Below, piece after piece: positions 25,427 through 34,857 of a stretch of 64,000 nt of DNA. The DNA lies in the NCBI RefSeq assembly GCF_000378385.1, contig NZ_KB899662.1:311728-375727 (forward strand). Reading direction: 5' to 3'. The stretch comes from Paenibacillus daejeonensis DSM 15491. Lineage in GTDB: Bacteria > Bacillota > Bacilli > Paenibacillales > Paenibacillaceae. Position 1 is the first letter of the stretch; each line of letters begins with the position of its first letter. The notes under the pieces were generated by a model that was not told the origin of the DNA, made no database searches, and saw only the letters and a list, made by a program, of their open reading frames with translations. The position numbers and the translations under genes are program-made.

Positions 25427-28400
25427 TTAAAACTCGATCTCGCGTAGCGTCTCTGCTGGCGTTTCCTGCTCCTGGTCGGCTTGGGACAGCTTGGCTGCGA
25501 GCGCCGAAACCGAGCGGTAATCAAACAAATCCTGTACGGTCGCTCGCCCCGGATACGCCTTCCCCAGCAGGGAATAGATGCGAATCAAGCGGTGCGAGTC
25601 GCCGCCGATGGCGAAGAAATCATCGGTTACGCCAAAATCCTCCCGGCCCAGCACATCCGACCAGATCTGCCATACCCGCTGCTCGATTTCGCTTCCTGGC
25701 TGTACCCTATCTTCGGCAGGGGTGCGGCTGTCCATGGCTGCCATGGCCTGACGGCGCAGCTCCCGGCGGTCAAGCTTGCCTGTCCGCGTGAGGGGCAGCT
25801 CGGGCACCTGCCACAGATGAGATGGTATCATGTAAGCCGGCAGTGTGGTGCGCAATCGTTGGCGCAGCTCTTCCAAGCGATTGTCGGCTTGCGAGCCTGC
25901 GGCACTCTGCGTAACCTCGCGGTTCGAGTGATCCGTCTGCCCCGCCTCTTCACGCAGGGATACGAAGCCGTGCAGCTCTGTCCGTCCGGCATGGCGTACC
26001 GCTACGACGGCAGCCGCCTCCACTGCCACGTCCGCAGCGAGCGCGGCCTCGGTTTCCCCGGGCTCGACGCGATAGCCACGGATCTTCACCTGCTCGTCCC
26101 GGCGCCCGGCAAACCGTAGTCTGCCCTCCCGGTCTCGGCGTACCAAGTCCCCACTGCGGTACATCCGAATGCCCGGTCGATAAGGGTCCTCACCGAATCT
26201 CTCGGCGGTCCGCTCCGCATCACCGATGTAGCCCCGAGCGACGCCTGGACCTGCAAGGTAGAGCTCACCTGTCGCTCCAGCGGGTACGGGCTCGCCGTCC
26301 AATCCCAGTACGTAAGCCCGCATCCCTGCGACCGGTTCACCGAGATGAACTGGAGAATCGTCGCACGCGGCAGACAAGGCATCCACGGTCGTTTCGGTCG
26401 GACCGTAGTTGTTGTATACCGCGTAGCCTTCGGCCAACAGGCCGTCCTTCACTGCTGGCGGCATGGGCTCACCGCCACATATGACGGTCCGCAGTTGCGG
26501 CGCGGGCGGCTCATCTTCACCCAGCAGCAGCTCGCCCAGAATGGAGGGAACGTAATTGACCAAGGTGATGGCTTCATCCACCAGACGTTTCCGGAACGCG
26601 GCTTTGTCCAGGACGAGTCCAGGCTCCGCGATCACGACCTTTCCCCCATGCAAGAGTGTGCCGAACCAATCCTCAACACTCGGGTCAAAGGTATAATCTG
26701 TTAGTTGAAGCACCGCCGTGCTGTCACCCAACGCGTAACGGCCCGCGAACCAAGTTGCTATGTTAATGACGCTGCCGTGCTCCACCATGACGCCTTTGGG
26801 CTTGCCGGTTGAGCCGGACGTGTACATGACGTAAGCCAAGCGGCCTGTTGACGAGGGCCCGCTGTCCGTATCGATATCCATAGCCGAAGCAGCCACTTGC
26901 TCCCGAGGCAATTGGTTCTCAGCTGTAAATCCCGCATGCTGAACTTCAGCATCGCTGGACCCCAGTCCGCGAGAATCTTGCACTAGTGCCTCGACATCCA
27001 GGACCTGTACACCAGGAGGGACACTAAGCTCAGCGGCCGCTGCCTGGTCCGCCAGCACGATACGCACCCTGCACTCCCCGAGCATATGACTGATTCGCTC
27101 CGGCGCTTCCTCCGGGTGGATCGGCAGATATGCGCCTCCCGCCCGCAGAATACCCAGCATCGCAGCCGGAATAAATTGGGACGGTCGCATCTGCAGCGCC
27201 ACGATCTCCTCTGCGGCCAGTCTGCCTGAGCGAAGGGCATGCGCAATATGATCGGCCTGACGGTCGAGCGCTTCGTAGGTCCATTCGCCGTCAGCGCTTT
27301 TTACAGCGATGGCTTGTGGCGTCCGGCGCACCTGTTCGGCAAAGCGTCCATCTATCGTCCCGGTCGTGTCGGCGGGCTGGACCTCTTCCCCAAGCAGGCC
27401 CGAGCGCTCCTCTGACGACACCATTGCAAGCTCAGCGATAGGTGCCTCTGGCTGAGCTGTCAAAGACAGCAACAACTGACGATAATGCGCCAGAATGCGT
27501 GTTACACTCCGTTTGTCGTAGCGTTCAGACGGACTGCCAAGTGTCAGCTCCAGACGCTCACCGGTCATCACGCCCAGCGTGAGAGCGTAATGCGTCGCTT
27601 CCTCCAACTCATAGCCGCTGACGGAGAGTGAGCCATCCGCTGCACGCATAGCACCCGGTTCGACCGGATAGTTCTCCACGACGACGATGGAGTCGAACAA
27701 GCTCTCGCCTGGTTCGGGACCCGCCTTTTGAATCCGGGATAGTGGCATCGACTCGTAAGCTGCGCGCGCACGCAGATCGGCTGCTACCTGCTGCAGCAAT
27801 TCCCCGACCGTGCTGTCCTCCGTTGTCCTGACGCGCAGCGGAACCGTATTGATAAATAAGCCAATCATTGACTCTATCCCAGGCAATGCAGATGAACGTC
27901 CGGATACCGTCGTACCGAACACCGCATCCCGTGTGAGGCCATAGCGCTGCAACAGCAGGCCCCACCCGGCAAACAACAGCGCAGCCAGTGTCACCCGCTG
28001 CTCTCTTGCCGCTGCACCCAACCGGTCCGTTTCCTCGCGACTGAGCTCCAGCACTGCCGCCACAGGCTCTGCAGCCGGGATGGCCTCCTCGCCTCCATAC
28101 GGCAGACGAGTGGTTTCTTCCAGATCCTCCAGGTATGTATGCCAGTAGGTGTCTCCTGCCTCTGCATCTTGCTGCTGAAGCTTCTGCACGTAGGCTTTGA
28201 ACGGTGCCGGATCGGCTTGCAGTTCTTGCCCCTTATTTCCGTAGGCAGCGAAGAAGCGCGAGAGCAACAGTCCCGTGCTCCAGCCATCGTACAAAATATG
28301 ATGATTGCAAATCAGCATGGCATGCTGCTGCTCTGACAGCTTGCACAGCAGAATACGGTAAGGCGGCTCCGACAGATCAAACCCGCGTTCTTGCTCCTCC

Positions 28401-28768
28401 GCACGAAGCTCCGCCAACCGGGATTCAGGATCTGCTGCATCACTGTAATCATGACTGCTGATCTTGGGCTCATGACGCTTCAGTACAATCTGCACGGGCT
28501 GTGAGAGTCCTTCGTAGCGGAACACCGTCCGCAGCATGTCCGAGGAAGCTGCTACCTGATTCCAAGCATCCTGGAAGCGTTCAAGGTCCAGCATGCCTTC
28601 CAGCCGAACGACAAATTGAACGTGATAAAGGGCTTGCCCCGGTTCCTTCAGCTCATGCAGCAGAATGCCTTCCTGCATCGGCGTTAATGCCAGCATGTCC
28701 TGGACTGCGGCCTTATCGATCGACTTGGGTTTTAGGGCACCAGCCTTCTGGTTTTGTGTATGATTCAT
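25427..28768 (-). CDS. NRPS elongation module C-A-T, diamino-acid-like specificity
   Basis: The protein has 1113 residues. The C domain carries HHILYDGWS near residue 155, the A domain has its A3 motif near 648 (YTSGSTGKPKG) and NNYGPTETT, and the T domain ends the protein (Ser in IGGDSHRLI near 1058). The specificity code reads DPENIGNVDK. Its Asp-x-Glu-Asn pattern and Asp/Asn near the end recall codes for ornithine or hydroxyornithine. With Dap biosynthesis genes immediately upstream, L-2,3-diaminopropionate is the best guess. The start ATG overlaps the thioesterase stop (ATGA), indicating translational coupling. No TE or E domain is present, so the chain must pass to another protein, plausibly the KS protein encoded after the carbamoyltransferase. 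Confidence 0.92.
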   Translation of the reverse strand: MNHTQNQKAGALKPKSIDKAAVQDMLALTPMQEGILLHELKEPGQALYHVQFVVRLEGMLDLERFQDAWNQVAASSDMLRTVFRYEGLSQPVQIVLKRHEPKISSHDYSDAADPESRLAELRAEEQERGFDLSEPPYRILLCKLSEQQHAMLICNHHILYDGWSTGLLLSRFFAAYGNKGQELQADPAPFKAYVQKLQQQDAEAGDTYWHTYLEDLEETTRLPYGGEEAIPAAEPVAAVLELSREETDRLGAAAREQRVTLAALLFAGWGLLLQRYGLTRDAVFGTTVSGRSSALPGIESMIGLFINTVPLRVRTTEDSTVGELLQQVAADLRARAAYESMPLSRIQKAGPEPGESLFDSIVVVENYPVEPGAMRAADGSLSVSGYELEEATHYALTLGVMTGERLELTLGSPSERYDKRSVTRILAHYRQLLLSLTAQPEAPIAELAMVSSEERSGLLGEEVQPADTTGTIDGRFAEQVRRTPQAIAVKSADGEWTYEALDRQADHIAHALRSGRLAAEEIVALQMRPSQFIPAAMLGILRAGGAYLPIHPEEAPERISHMLGECRVRIVLADQAAAAELSVPPGVQVLDVEALVQDSRGLGSSDAEVQHAGFTAENQLPREQVAASAMDIDTDSGPSSTGRLAYVMYTSGSTGKPKGVMVEHGSVINIATWFAGRYALGDSTAVLQLTDYTFDPSVEDWFGTLLHGGKVVIAEPGLVLDKAAFRKRLVDEAITLVNYVPSILGELLLGEDEPPAPQLRTVICGGEPMPPAVKDGLLAEGYAVYNNYGPTETTVDALSAACDDSPVHLGEPVAGMRAYVLGLDGEPVPAGATGELYLAGPGVARGYIGDAERTAERFGEDPYRPGIRMYRSGDLVRRDREGRLRFAGRRDEQVKIRGYRVEPGETEAALAADVAVEAAAVVAVRHAGRTELHGFVSLREEAGQTDHSNREVTQSAAGSQADNRLEELRQRLRTTLPAYMIPSHLWQVPELPLTRTGKLDRRELRRQAMAAMDSRTPAEDRVQPGSEIEQRVWQIWSDVLGREDFGVTDDFFAIGGDSHRLIRIYSLLGKAYPGRATVQDLFDYRSVSALAAKLSQADQEQETPAETLREIEF

Positions 28769-29499
28769 CTGTTGTGGACTCCTCTCCTTGAATCGCCAGT
28801 CAGCGTTTCCCGCATAAGACCCAGGACATGCTCTGCATCCTCATGGATAAAAAAATGTCCACCTTCACAAATGTTCACGCGACAGGGGCCGCTGGTATAA
28901 GATGCCCACTCCTCCATCGGTTCCGAGGGGCCCTCCAGTCTGCCCGTCAACACAGTCACAGGCATGGTCAGCTTGTCCATTTGCAATGCAGGCTTGTAGT
29001 TTTCCAGCAGCGTATAGTCTGCCCTGATAATCGGCAGGAACAATTCGCGCACATGCGGATCATCCAGCAGACCTGCCGGTGTTCCACCCTTTTGCTCCAG
29101 CTCCCTCTGCCATTCGTCATCGCTCATCTCCATCGCCCGCCGTTCCCGCTTGAAGGGAAGATGTGGCGGCAGCGCTCCGGACAGGATCAGATGCTCCGCT
29201 TCGGGCTGACCCATTGCCCGCAGTCTGAGGGCCGTTTCATAAGCGACCTTCGCCCCCATGCTGTGACCGAACAATACGTAACGTGTCGTGGACGCTTTTT
29301 GGAGTTCCGTCTTGATGATTCGGGCTGCGTCGGTTGCAGCCTCTTGCATATCGGCATAAAACGGCTCACCCATCCGGCTGCCCCTGCCTGCCAACTCGAG
29401 GGGGAGGACCTCAGCCTGAGCCAGCAGCGGGGCGCGCCATTTTTGATAAATCGAAGCCGATGCTCCGGCATACGGGAGACAAAACAGCAGCGTCTTCAT
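28765..29499 (-). CDS. Type II thioesterase
   Basis: The alpha/beta-hydrolase has 244 residues, starting at the ATG six bases after GGAGGG; an in-frame ATG two codons upstream abuts the ribosome-binding site and is less likely. It opens with FCLPYAGASAS, has the nucleophile Ser80 in GHSMG, and ends with the catalytic His in CEGGHFFIHED. Stand-alone enzymes of this GrsT/SrfD kind hydrolyse misprimed acyl or aminoacyl groups from carrier domains. That would suit a line with several degenerate loading domains. The last four bases overlap the next NRPS start. Confidence 0.93.
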   Translation of the reverse strand: MKTLLFCLPYAGASASIYQKWRAPLLAQAEVLPLELAGRGSRMGEPFYADMQEAATDAARIIKTELQKASTTRYVLFGHSMGAKVAYETALRLRAMGQPEAEHLILSGALPPHLPFKRERRAMEMSDDEWQRELEQKGGTPAGLLDDPHVRELFLPIIRADYTLLENYKPALQMDKLTMPVTVLTGRLEGPSEPMEEWASYTSGPCRVNICEGGHFFIHEDAEHVLGLMRETLTGDSRRGVHNR

Positions 29500-29512
29500 G
29501 ACCATCCCTCCT

Positions 29513-30481
29513 TTAGTCTGGCAGTGTTAGGCCGACATCCTGCGTTTCTGCCAGCCGGTAATAATACGCCGCCATCGCGATATCGAACACCGCCATGCCC
29601 ATCGGGTTGAACATAACAGCCTCCGTGCTTGGCAAAGCCTGCATGGCTTCCGTGGTCAGGTCAGAGATCGGCAGCGTCTCCGATTCCTGCAGACCGCGCT
29701 CCAGATGCATCCGCTCAATATCCGTTCCTTCCCGGCACACTTCCTCCCAGTCATCTACCAGAATGGAGCTCGTATGGTCCAGAATATCGGGTGTAAAATC
29801 ACGCAGCGAGACATTCAGCAGCAGGCTACCCGCCTTGGGCGCAAGATCAATATAGCCCTCGCTGCTGACCGTGCAGGTGACGAACAGATCCGCATCCTTG
29901 TAGGCCTCCTGCCAGCTGGCTGCCACGGTCACTTGGTCCCGCAACGCCTCAGGTACATCTTCAAGCGAAATGCCCCGCAGATCATAGAGGACAATCGAGC
30001 TAATCCGGTCACCGAGCAGTTCGCCAATCATGCGCAAGTGCAGCCGGCCGATCGGGCCGTACCCGACCATGCCTACCTTCCACGAGTCCGGCAGACCGTC
30101 ACGCGACAAGTAGCGGCGCAGCACGGATGCGCTGACACCCGCCGTCCGGATGCCGCTGATGCGGGCCGCATTGAATACCGCCAGCGGACGTCCGGTTGCC
30201 GCCTCATTGAGAATGGTCATCGAATGCGCCCGCTGCAAGCCTTGCTCCAGGTTGCCGGGGAAGCTGGCCACCCACTTGATGCCTGCCGTATCCACCTCTC
30301 CGCCGACATAGGCAGGCATGGCGATGATCCGGTTTCTTGAATCCCCATAGCGCAAGTAAGGCTTGATGGGCTGGGCAAACTCTTTTGCTGCAAGAAGCTG
30401 AGCGGCTTCGTCGATCACATCCGCTGCCGCATGCCAATCGACGCCCAAACTGTCAATCATCTCGTCATTAAAATATCGCAT
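29513..30481 (-). CDS. sbnB: SbnB-like Dap-forming dehydrogenase (ornithine cyclodeaminase fold)
   Basis: The protein has 322 residues; the ATG follows AGGAGG by 9 bases. It belongs to the ornithine cyclodeaminase/mu-crystallin family, with a Rossmann motif GMVGYGPIGRLHLR near residue 145 and a conserved N-terminal arginine region. In staphyloferrin B synthesis, SbnB oxidises N-(1-amino-1-carboxyl-2-ethyl)-glutamate with NAD+ to give L-2,3-diaminopropionate plus 2-oxoglutarate. The gene directly follows an SbnA-like gene, and that pairing makes the Dap role much more likely than proline formation. The stop is 13 bp before the thioesterase start. The ~156 bp upstream of it hold no gene. Confidence 0.88.
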   Translation of the reverse strand: MRYFNDEMIDSLGVDWHAAADVIDEAAQLLAAKEFAQPIKPYLRYGDSRNRIIAMPAYVGGEVDTAGIKWVASFPGNLEQGLQRAHSMTILNEAATGRPLAVFNAARISGIRTAGVSASVLRRYLSRDGLPDSWKVGMVGYGPIGRLHLRMIGELLGDRISSIVLYDLRGISLEDVPEALRDQVTVAASWQEAYKDADLFVTCTVSSEGYIDLAPKAGSLLLNVSLRDFTPDILDHTSSILVDDWEEVCREGTDIERMHLERGLQESETLPISDLTTEAMQALPSTEAVMFNPMGMAVFDIAMAAYYYRLAETQDVGLTLPD

Positions 30482-30637
30482 GATGCAACGCCTCCTGATG
30501 ATAAGTTATGTATAAGGACTTTCATGCCTCTTACCTCTATATGCTGCTTTCGTTCGTAATGCGCCAATCGGGGCGCGGCCGGCCGCCGTGGCCGCCACCT
30601 CTGTCTGGATGTGCCTGGGCATGACCGCCCGGGCCGT

Positions 30638-31651
30638 CTAATGCCCGGGTCGGCGACCGCCCGCTGCCTCGCGTACGGATGGCCACGGTGCTTCGGGAGC
30701 GCCGCTGCTGGTCAGCTGCGCAGTCCACTCGGGATTGTACAGCGTGTCCATATAGGCCATGCCACCGTCCGCGCAGATGAAGGCTACCACAGGCTTGGCT
30801 CCACCACTGGCCCAGTTCTCGAAATACCGCGACAATGCGGCATACACGGTTCCCGAGGAGCCGCCAACAAACAGCGCATGCTCACGCATCAGTCGGTTGC
30901 AGCCTGCCACCGTTGCGGCTTCGGGGACGAGGATGATGTCATCGATCTGCGCCTCCCGCAGATTGGGCGGAACGATGCTGGAGCCGATTCCGGGGATCAG
31001 TCGCTTGCGCGGCGTATCCCCGAAGATGGCCGAGCCTTCCGTATCGACAGCAATGATCCGTGCTGCAGGATGGCTCTCCTTGATCCGGCGCGACACGCCT
31101 GCCAGCGTACCGCAGGAGCTGGTGCCGATGAAGACATAGTCAATGCGTGGCAGAGCTTCCGCCAGTTCTTTGCCTACGCCTTCATAGTGACTGCGCACAC
31201 TATCCGGATTGTCATATTGATTGGTCCAGAACGCGCCTTCAATCTCGGCTTTGAGTTGCTCAATCCGCTTCAGCCGTGACAACAGATAACCGTTGGTCTG
31301 GTCACGGACGGTGACTTTTTCTACTCTTGGCGAGAGGGAGCGCAGCAGCTTTTCGTACAATGGGTTGATGTTCGGATCAATAACGGGAATGAACCGGATG
31401 CCAAGTCGGCGACACAAGGACGCCAGTGCAATGGCAAAATTGCCCGATGATGATTCAATGACCGTCGTTTCCTCCGTAATTTCTCCCCGGGCAATGGCAG
31501 CCTCCAATATGGTGTAGGCCGGACGAATCTTCACGCTGCCGGTATAGTTATGACTCTCCAGCTTGGCGAACAGCTGTATCTTATTGTGTTTGAGCTCCAC
31601 CAGCGGGGTATTGCCGATCGCTTCGCGCCATGATTGGAGTCGTTCCAGCAT
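30638..31651 (-). CDS. sbnA: SbnA-like PLP synthase for 2,3-diaminopropionate precursor
   Basis: The protein belongs to the cysteine synthase/cystathionine beta-synthase fold-type II family. It has the PLP lysine Lys41 in TGSVKIRP, an SSSGNFAIALA substrate loop and the PLP-phosphate loop GTSSCGTLAG. SbnA condenses O-phospho-L-serine with glutamate to give the substrate of SbnB. I place the start at ATG 31651 because AAGGAAGG lies seven bases upstream; an earlier in-frame ATG at 31675 has no ribosome-binding site. The protein is then 337 residues, close to SbnA. The C-terminus is Gly/Arg-rich and short. The gene starts 42 bp downstream of the peptidase-exporter stop. Confidence 0.88.
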   Translation of the reverse strand: MLERLQSWREAIGNTPLVELKHNKIQLFAKLESHNYTGSVKIRPAYTILEAAIARGEITEETTVIESSSGNFAIALASLCRRLGIRFIPVIDPNINPLYEKLLRSLSPRVEKVTVRDQTNGYLLSRLKRIEQLKAEIEGAFWTNQYDNPDSVRSHYEGVGKELAEALPRIDYVFIGTSSCGTLAGVSRRIKESHPAARIIAVDTEGSAIFGDTPRKRLIPGIGSSIVPPNLREAQIDDIILVPEAATVAGCNRLMREHALFVGGSSGTVYAALSRYFENWASGGAKPVVAFICADGGMAYMDTLYNPEWTAQLTSSGAPEAPWPSVREAAGGRRPGH

Positions 31652-31692
31652 ATGCATCCCTTCCTTCCGGTTCATGGCATGGTTTGGACGCC

Positions 31693-34600
31693 TTATCGCG
31701 CCTGCCGCACCAGTTTCCCTGTATCCATCTTCAATACGTGATCTGCAGTATCAAAATAAGCATCGTCATGCGTGATCGCAATGACGCATGTACCTCGCGC
31801 CTTCATCTCCGGCAGCAGCTTCTCATAAAACATCCTGCGGTACGACGGATCCTGGTCCGCCGCCCATTCGTCGAACAGGCAAATCGGCCGGTCCTCCAGG
31901 TAGGCGAGCAGCAGCGCAAGGCGTTTTTTCTGTCCCGTGGAGAGGCTGGTCGTGCTGAAGGTTCCGTCTTTCACTTCGACCTTGCCATCTAGCTCCAACA
32001 AGCGGAGATAGGCAGCAATCTCGTCCTCACGCCCTGACGTACGGATGCCATACAAGGCGTCGAATAGGTGGAAATCTGCAAAAATAGCGGTAAACTGCTC
32101 CCGCAGCGCTTCGCCGTCAACAGGTTGCCCATTCATCAGAATCTCGCCTTCGTCGGGACGGTACAAGCCTGTGATCAGCTTGGCCAGACTGGACTTGCCG
32201 CTGCCATTGCCTCCGGTAATGAAGGTCACTTCCCCGCTGCGGAACGTATAATCCACCGGACCTACTGCGAACCGACTGCGGCCATCCGCATTCTCCGGAT
32301 AACGGTACACGATGCGGCGAAGCTCCAATGCCAGTTCAGGCAAATGATTGAGCTTGTGGGACTGCCCCGTTCCAGCCTCCAAACCAGCCTCCCTGGAAAC
32401 CGCCACCTCCTGCCGCCCATCAACGTCCGGTATGGGGGCTGTCCCGGCCGCCGCATAGGCCAGCCGGCGTTCGTCGACCTCGCGAATCAGCTTCTTGACG
32501 CGACCCCAGCTGACGCGAATCAGAGCGATCTGCGGCAGGGAGTCCAGCAGCTGATTGACTGGCCCGGTCATGTACAGGAAGACAAAGACGTAGCTGCGCA
32601 GCATATCGCTATCCATCTGTTTGAAGATGGCCGGGAACAGAAACACTACACATCCGATGACGAGTACGAACAGCGTCTCACCAATGATAAACACGTGGAC
32701 GAAGCGCATCTGCGCCCCGGTCCGCTTGTCCCGGAAGGTCTCGCAGCTCTCATCCATCGCACTGCGGAAGCCCGCCCGTCTGGCGCGGCTCAGGGACAAC
32801 TCCTTGAAGCCCCGCAACAGATCGGCGATGTAGCCGAAGAAGCGGTTTTGGATATCCCGCGTCTCTTCAAACAGCTCGTTCGCTTTTTCCCCAACCAGAT
32901 AGTAGATGCCCGCAAGCACGGCGATAATGACCAGAGATAGCAGCAGTGCATAGACATTCATAATTCCGAGGTAAGCGAAGCAGCAGAGCAGAGTCACCAC
33001 ATTCGTGCCGCCTGTCACAATCAGCCCGATCGAGCTGCTGATCTCCTCCGTATCGCTGCTCAGCGTCGCCTCGACGCGCCCGCGCTCCATGCGCTCCATA
33101 TGGGCATAGTCGGTATCCAGCAGCTTGCCAGCCAGCTCCATCCGTTTTTCATAAACGAACTGGTTAGTCAGCCGTACCAGCATGGATTGGATATAGCGCT
33201 GGCCCACAACGTACATCAGCACCGCCAGTCCGAAATAGGCGATCAGTCCGCTGGTCAGATTGTCACTCCGGACAAAGGATTCATTAATGACAAAGATGAT
33301 CATTGCATTGCCGAAGCCGCTCATGACCGCCAGGACCACCGGCTGCAGAAGCGATCGATCCTGCGCTCTGGGGAACCAGGCGATCAGCAGCGAATAGAGC
33401 AAATAAAGAACGATTACGCCTGCAATCAGCCATACCGCCATCATTACCGTATCCGGCAGCCAGACCTCGACGAAGTGCCAGCTCAGGCCAAGTCCGATGA
33501 CTTGAGGCAAATAGTATAGCGCCGCTGCAGCGATAGCGGCTGCCACCAAACGTCCGGCCAAGGCCGTCAGCCACTTCCACGGCCTTGGCTGGGGCCGCCG
33601 CACACCGCGCAGCACATCCCGCAGCGCCAAGCCCAGGTAGGCCAGAATCAGCAGAGCCGCCGGAGTCAGGATGACCAGCAGCGCTACGGCAAATGTATCC
33701 GCACGCTTGAACAGGTCCTGCTTGGGTACAGGTGGTTCGTTGCCCAGCCACAACTGAAGTACACTTTCTCCGATCAAAGCCGTCGTATCGCTATTGCGAT
33801 TCGCCAGTATCGCTACGCCGCTGCCCTCCCCGGGTCGAAAAGCGACAAACGAGGAAAACGCGGGATTGCTGCCCGTATGGGCATATTCGCCCTCGCCGTC
33901 CTGGTACACTTCCCAGCCCGCTGCATACGAGGATCCCGAAGCCGAAGGTGCGACCGTGCGATCAGGCTCAAGGGTAGCGTCCAGCCAGGCCGGGTCAAAG
34001 CCATCAGGCAGCTCTGCTCCGAGCAGCAGCTCCAGCCAACGCGCCACATCATCCGGCGTGCTCAGGATGTAGCCGGATGGGGCATTGCCCTCGTAGAGCG
34101 GCGGGTCATATGCGGCCGGTTCGGTAAAACGGCCTTTGTAGCCCTGGCTAAGATCCTCCGGGTCGGCACCCGAGATTCCGACCACGGTCTCTTCAAGGCC
34201 CAGCGGCTCCAGTACGGATGCGGCCATGTAGTCGGCGAAGGACTCACCTGTCACGGTCTCAATGACCAGACCCAGCACCGCATAATTGATCGTCGCGTAT
34301 TCATAGCGAGAGCCTGGCTCAGCTGTCAGTGGCTGACCGAGCAGCGACCGCACCGTGATTTCGGCTGCCGCTTCGCCTTCCGTTGGCGGAATCTCGCCAA
34401 TCGAGGAGAACGGGATGCCGCTCGTATGATACAGCAGCTGCCCCAGCGTAATGGTTTGCGGCTCTCCCTCATAGCTGAGCGCAAGCCAAGGAATATAGTC
34501 GGTGACGGGGTCATCCAGTGATAATCGGCCTTCGGCTTGCAGGCGCATCATAGCGAGGCCAGTCAGCGCTTTGCTGTTGGAGCCGAGCTCATAGAGCGTG

Positions 34601-34857
34601 TCTCCGTCCGTCGGCCGCGAGGTCTCTAGCTCCGCATAGCCAAAGCTGCGGTTATAGACGGTCTCGCCATCTTGAACGATGACAACCGATAGGCCCGGAA
34701 TTTCTGCACTCCGCATCCGGTCCTGGACCAATGCCTCAATGTCAGCTAACCGTTCCTCAGCAGAGAGCACGGCTTGCGCCGACACCGGCGAGAGGACTGC
34801 GAGCCAGCAGAGCCAGCCGACCAGCATCAGTAGAGGAAGCCGGTACCGTTTACTCAT
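31693..34857 (-). CDS. Prodrug-activating D-peptidase fused to ABC exporter (ClbP/ZmaM type)
   Basis: The protein has 1054 residues. The start at 34857 follows GGAGGGG and overlaps the upstream NRPS stop by 8 bp. A signal peptide/TM (residues ~5-28, ending SAQA) precedes a serine beta-lactamase-fold peptidase with SxxK (Ser93, Lys96), Tyr in YATINY near 186 and HTG near 325. Three membrane helices follow (~395-500), then a cyclic-peptide-exporter-type ABC membrane domain and an ATPase with Walker A GGNGSGKSS (~882), signature LSTGQKKR (~967), Walker B CLFDEW and H-loop THDD. ClbP, XcnG and ZmaM cut an N-acyl-D-Asn cap from prodrug peptides on the periplasmic or outer side of the membrane. Fusion to an exporter is known for several of these. 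Next to a Cs-A(Asn)-T-E synthetase this assignment is strong. It probably also confers self-protection, since the product stays inactive until export. Confidence 0.93.
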   Translation of the reverse strand: MSKRYRLPLLMLVGWLCWLAVLSPVSAQAVLSAEERLADIEALVQDRMRSAEIPGLSVVIVQDGETVYNRSFGYAELETSRPTDGDTLYELGSNSKALTGLAMMRLQAEGRLSLDDPVTDYIPWLALSYEGEPQTITLGQLLYHTSGIPFSSIGEIPPTEGEAAAEITVRSLLGQPLTAEPGSRYEYATINYAVLGLVIETVTGESFADYMAASVLEPLGLEETVVGISGADPEDLSQGYKGRFTEPAAYDPPLYEGNAPSGYILSTPDDVARWLELLLGAELPDGFDPAWLDATLEPDRTVAPSASGSSYAAGWEVYQDGEGEYAHTGSNPAFSSFVAFRPGEGSGVAILANRNSDTTALIGESVLQLWLGNEPPVPKQDLFKRADTFAVALLVILTPAALLILAYLGLALRDVLRGVRRPQPRPWKWLTALAGRLVAAAIAAAALYYLPQVIGLGLSWHFVEVWLPDTVMMAVWLIAGVIVLYLLYSLLIAWFPRAQDRSLLQPVVLAVMSGFGNAMIIFVINESFVRSDNLTSGLIAYFGLAVLMYVVGQRYIQSMLVRLTNQFVYEKRMELAGKLLDTDYAHMERMERGRVEATLSSDTEEISSSIGLIVTGGTNVVTLLCCFAYLGIMNVYALLLSLVIIAVLAGIYYLVGEKANELFEETRDIQNRFFGYIADLLRGFKELSLSRARRAGFRSAMDESCETFRDKRTGAQMRFVHVFIIGETLFVLVIGCVVFLFPAIFKQMDSDMLRSYVFVFLYMTGPVNQLLDSLPQIALIRVSWGRVKKLIREVDERRLAYAAAGTAPIPDVDGRQEVAVSREAGLEAGTGQSHKLNHLPELALELRRIVYRYPENADGRSRFAVGPVDYTFRSGEVTFITGGNGSGKSSLAKLITGLYRPDEGEILMNGQPVDGEALREQFTAIFADFHLFDALYGIRTSGREDEIAAYLRLLELDGKVEVKDGTFSTTSLSTGQKKRLALLLAYLEDRPICLFDEWAADQDPSYRRMFYEKLLPEMKARGTCVIAITHDDAYFDTADHVLKMDTGKLVRQAR

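Noticed and set aside
29513..30481. True ornithine cyclodeaminase making proline
   Set aside because: The direct pairing with an SbnA-like gene and NRPS context point to Dap synthesis instead.
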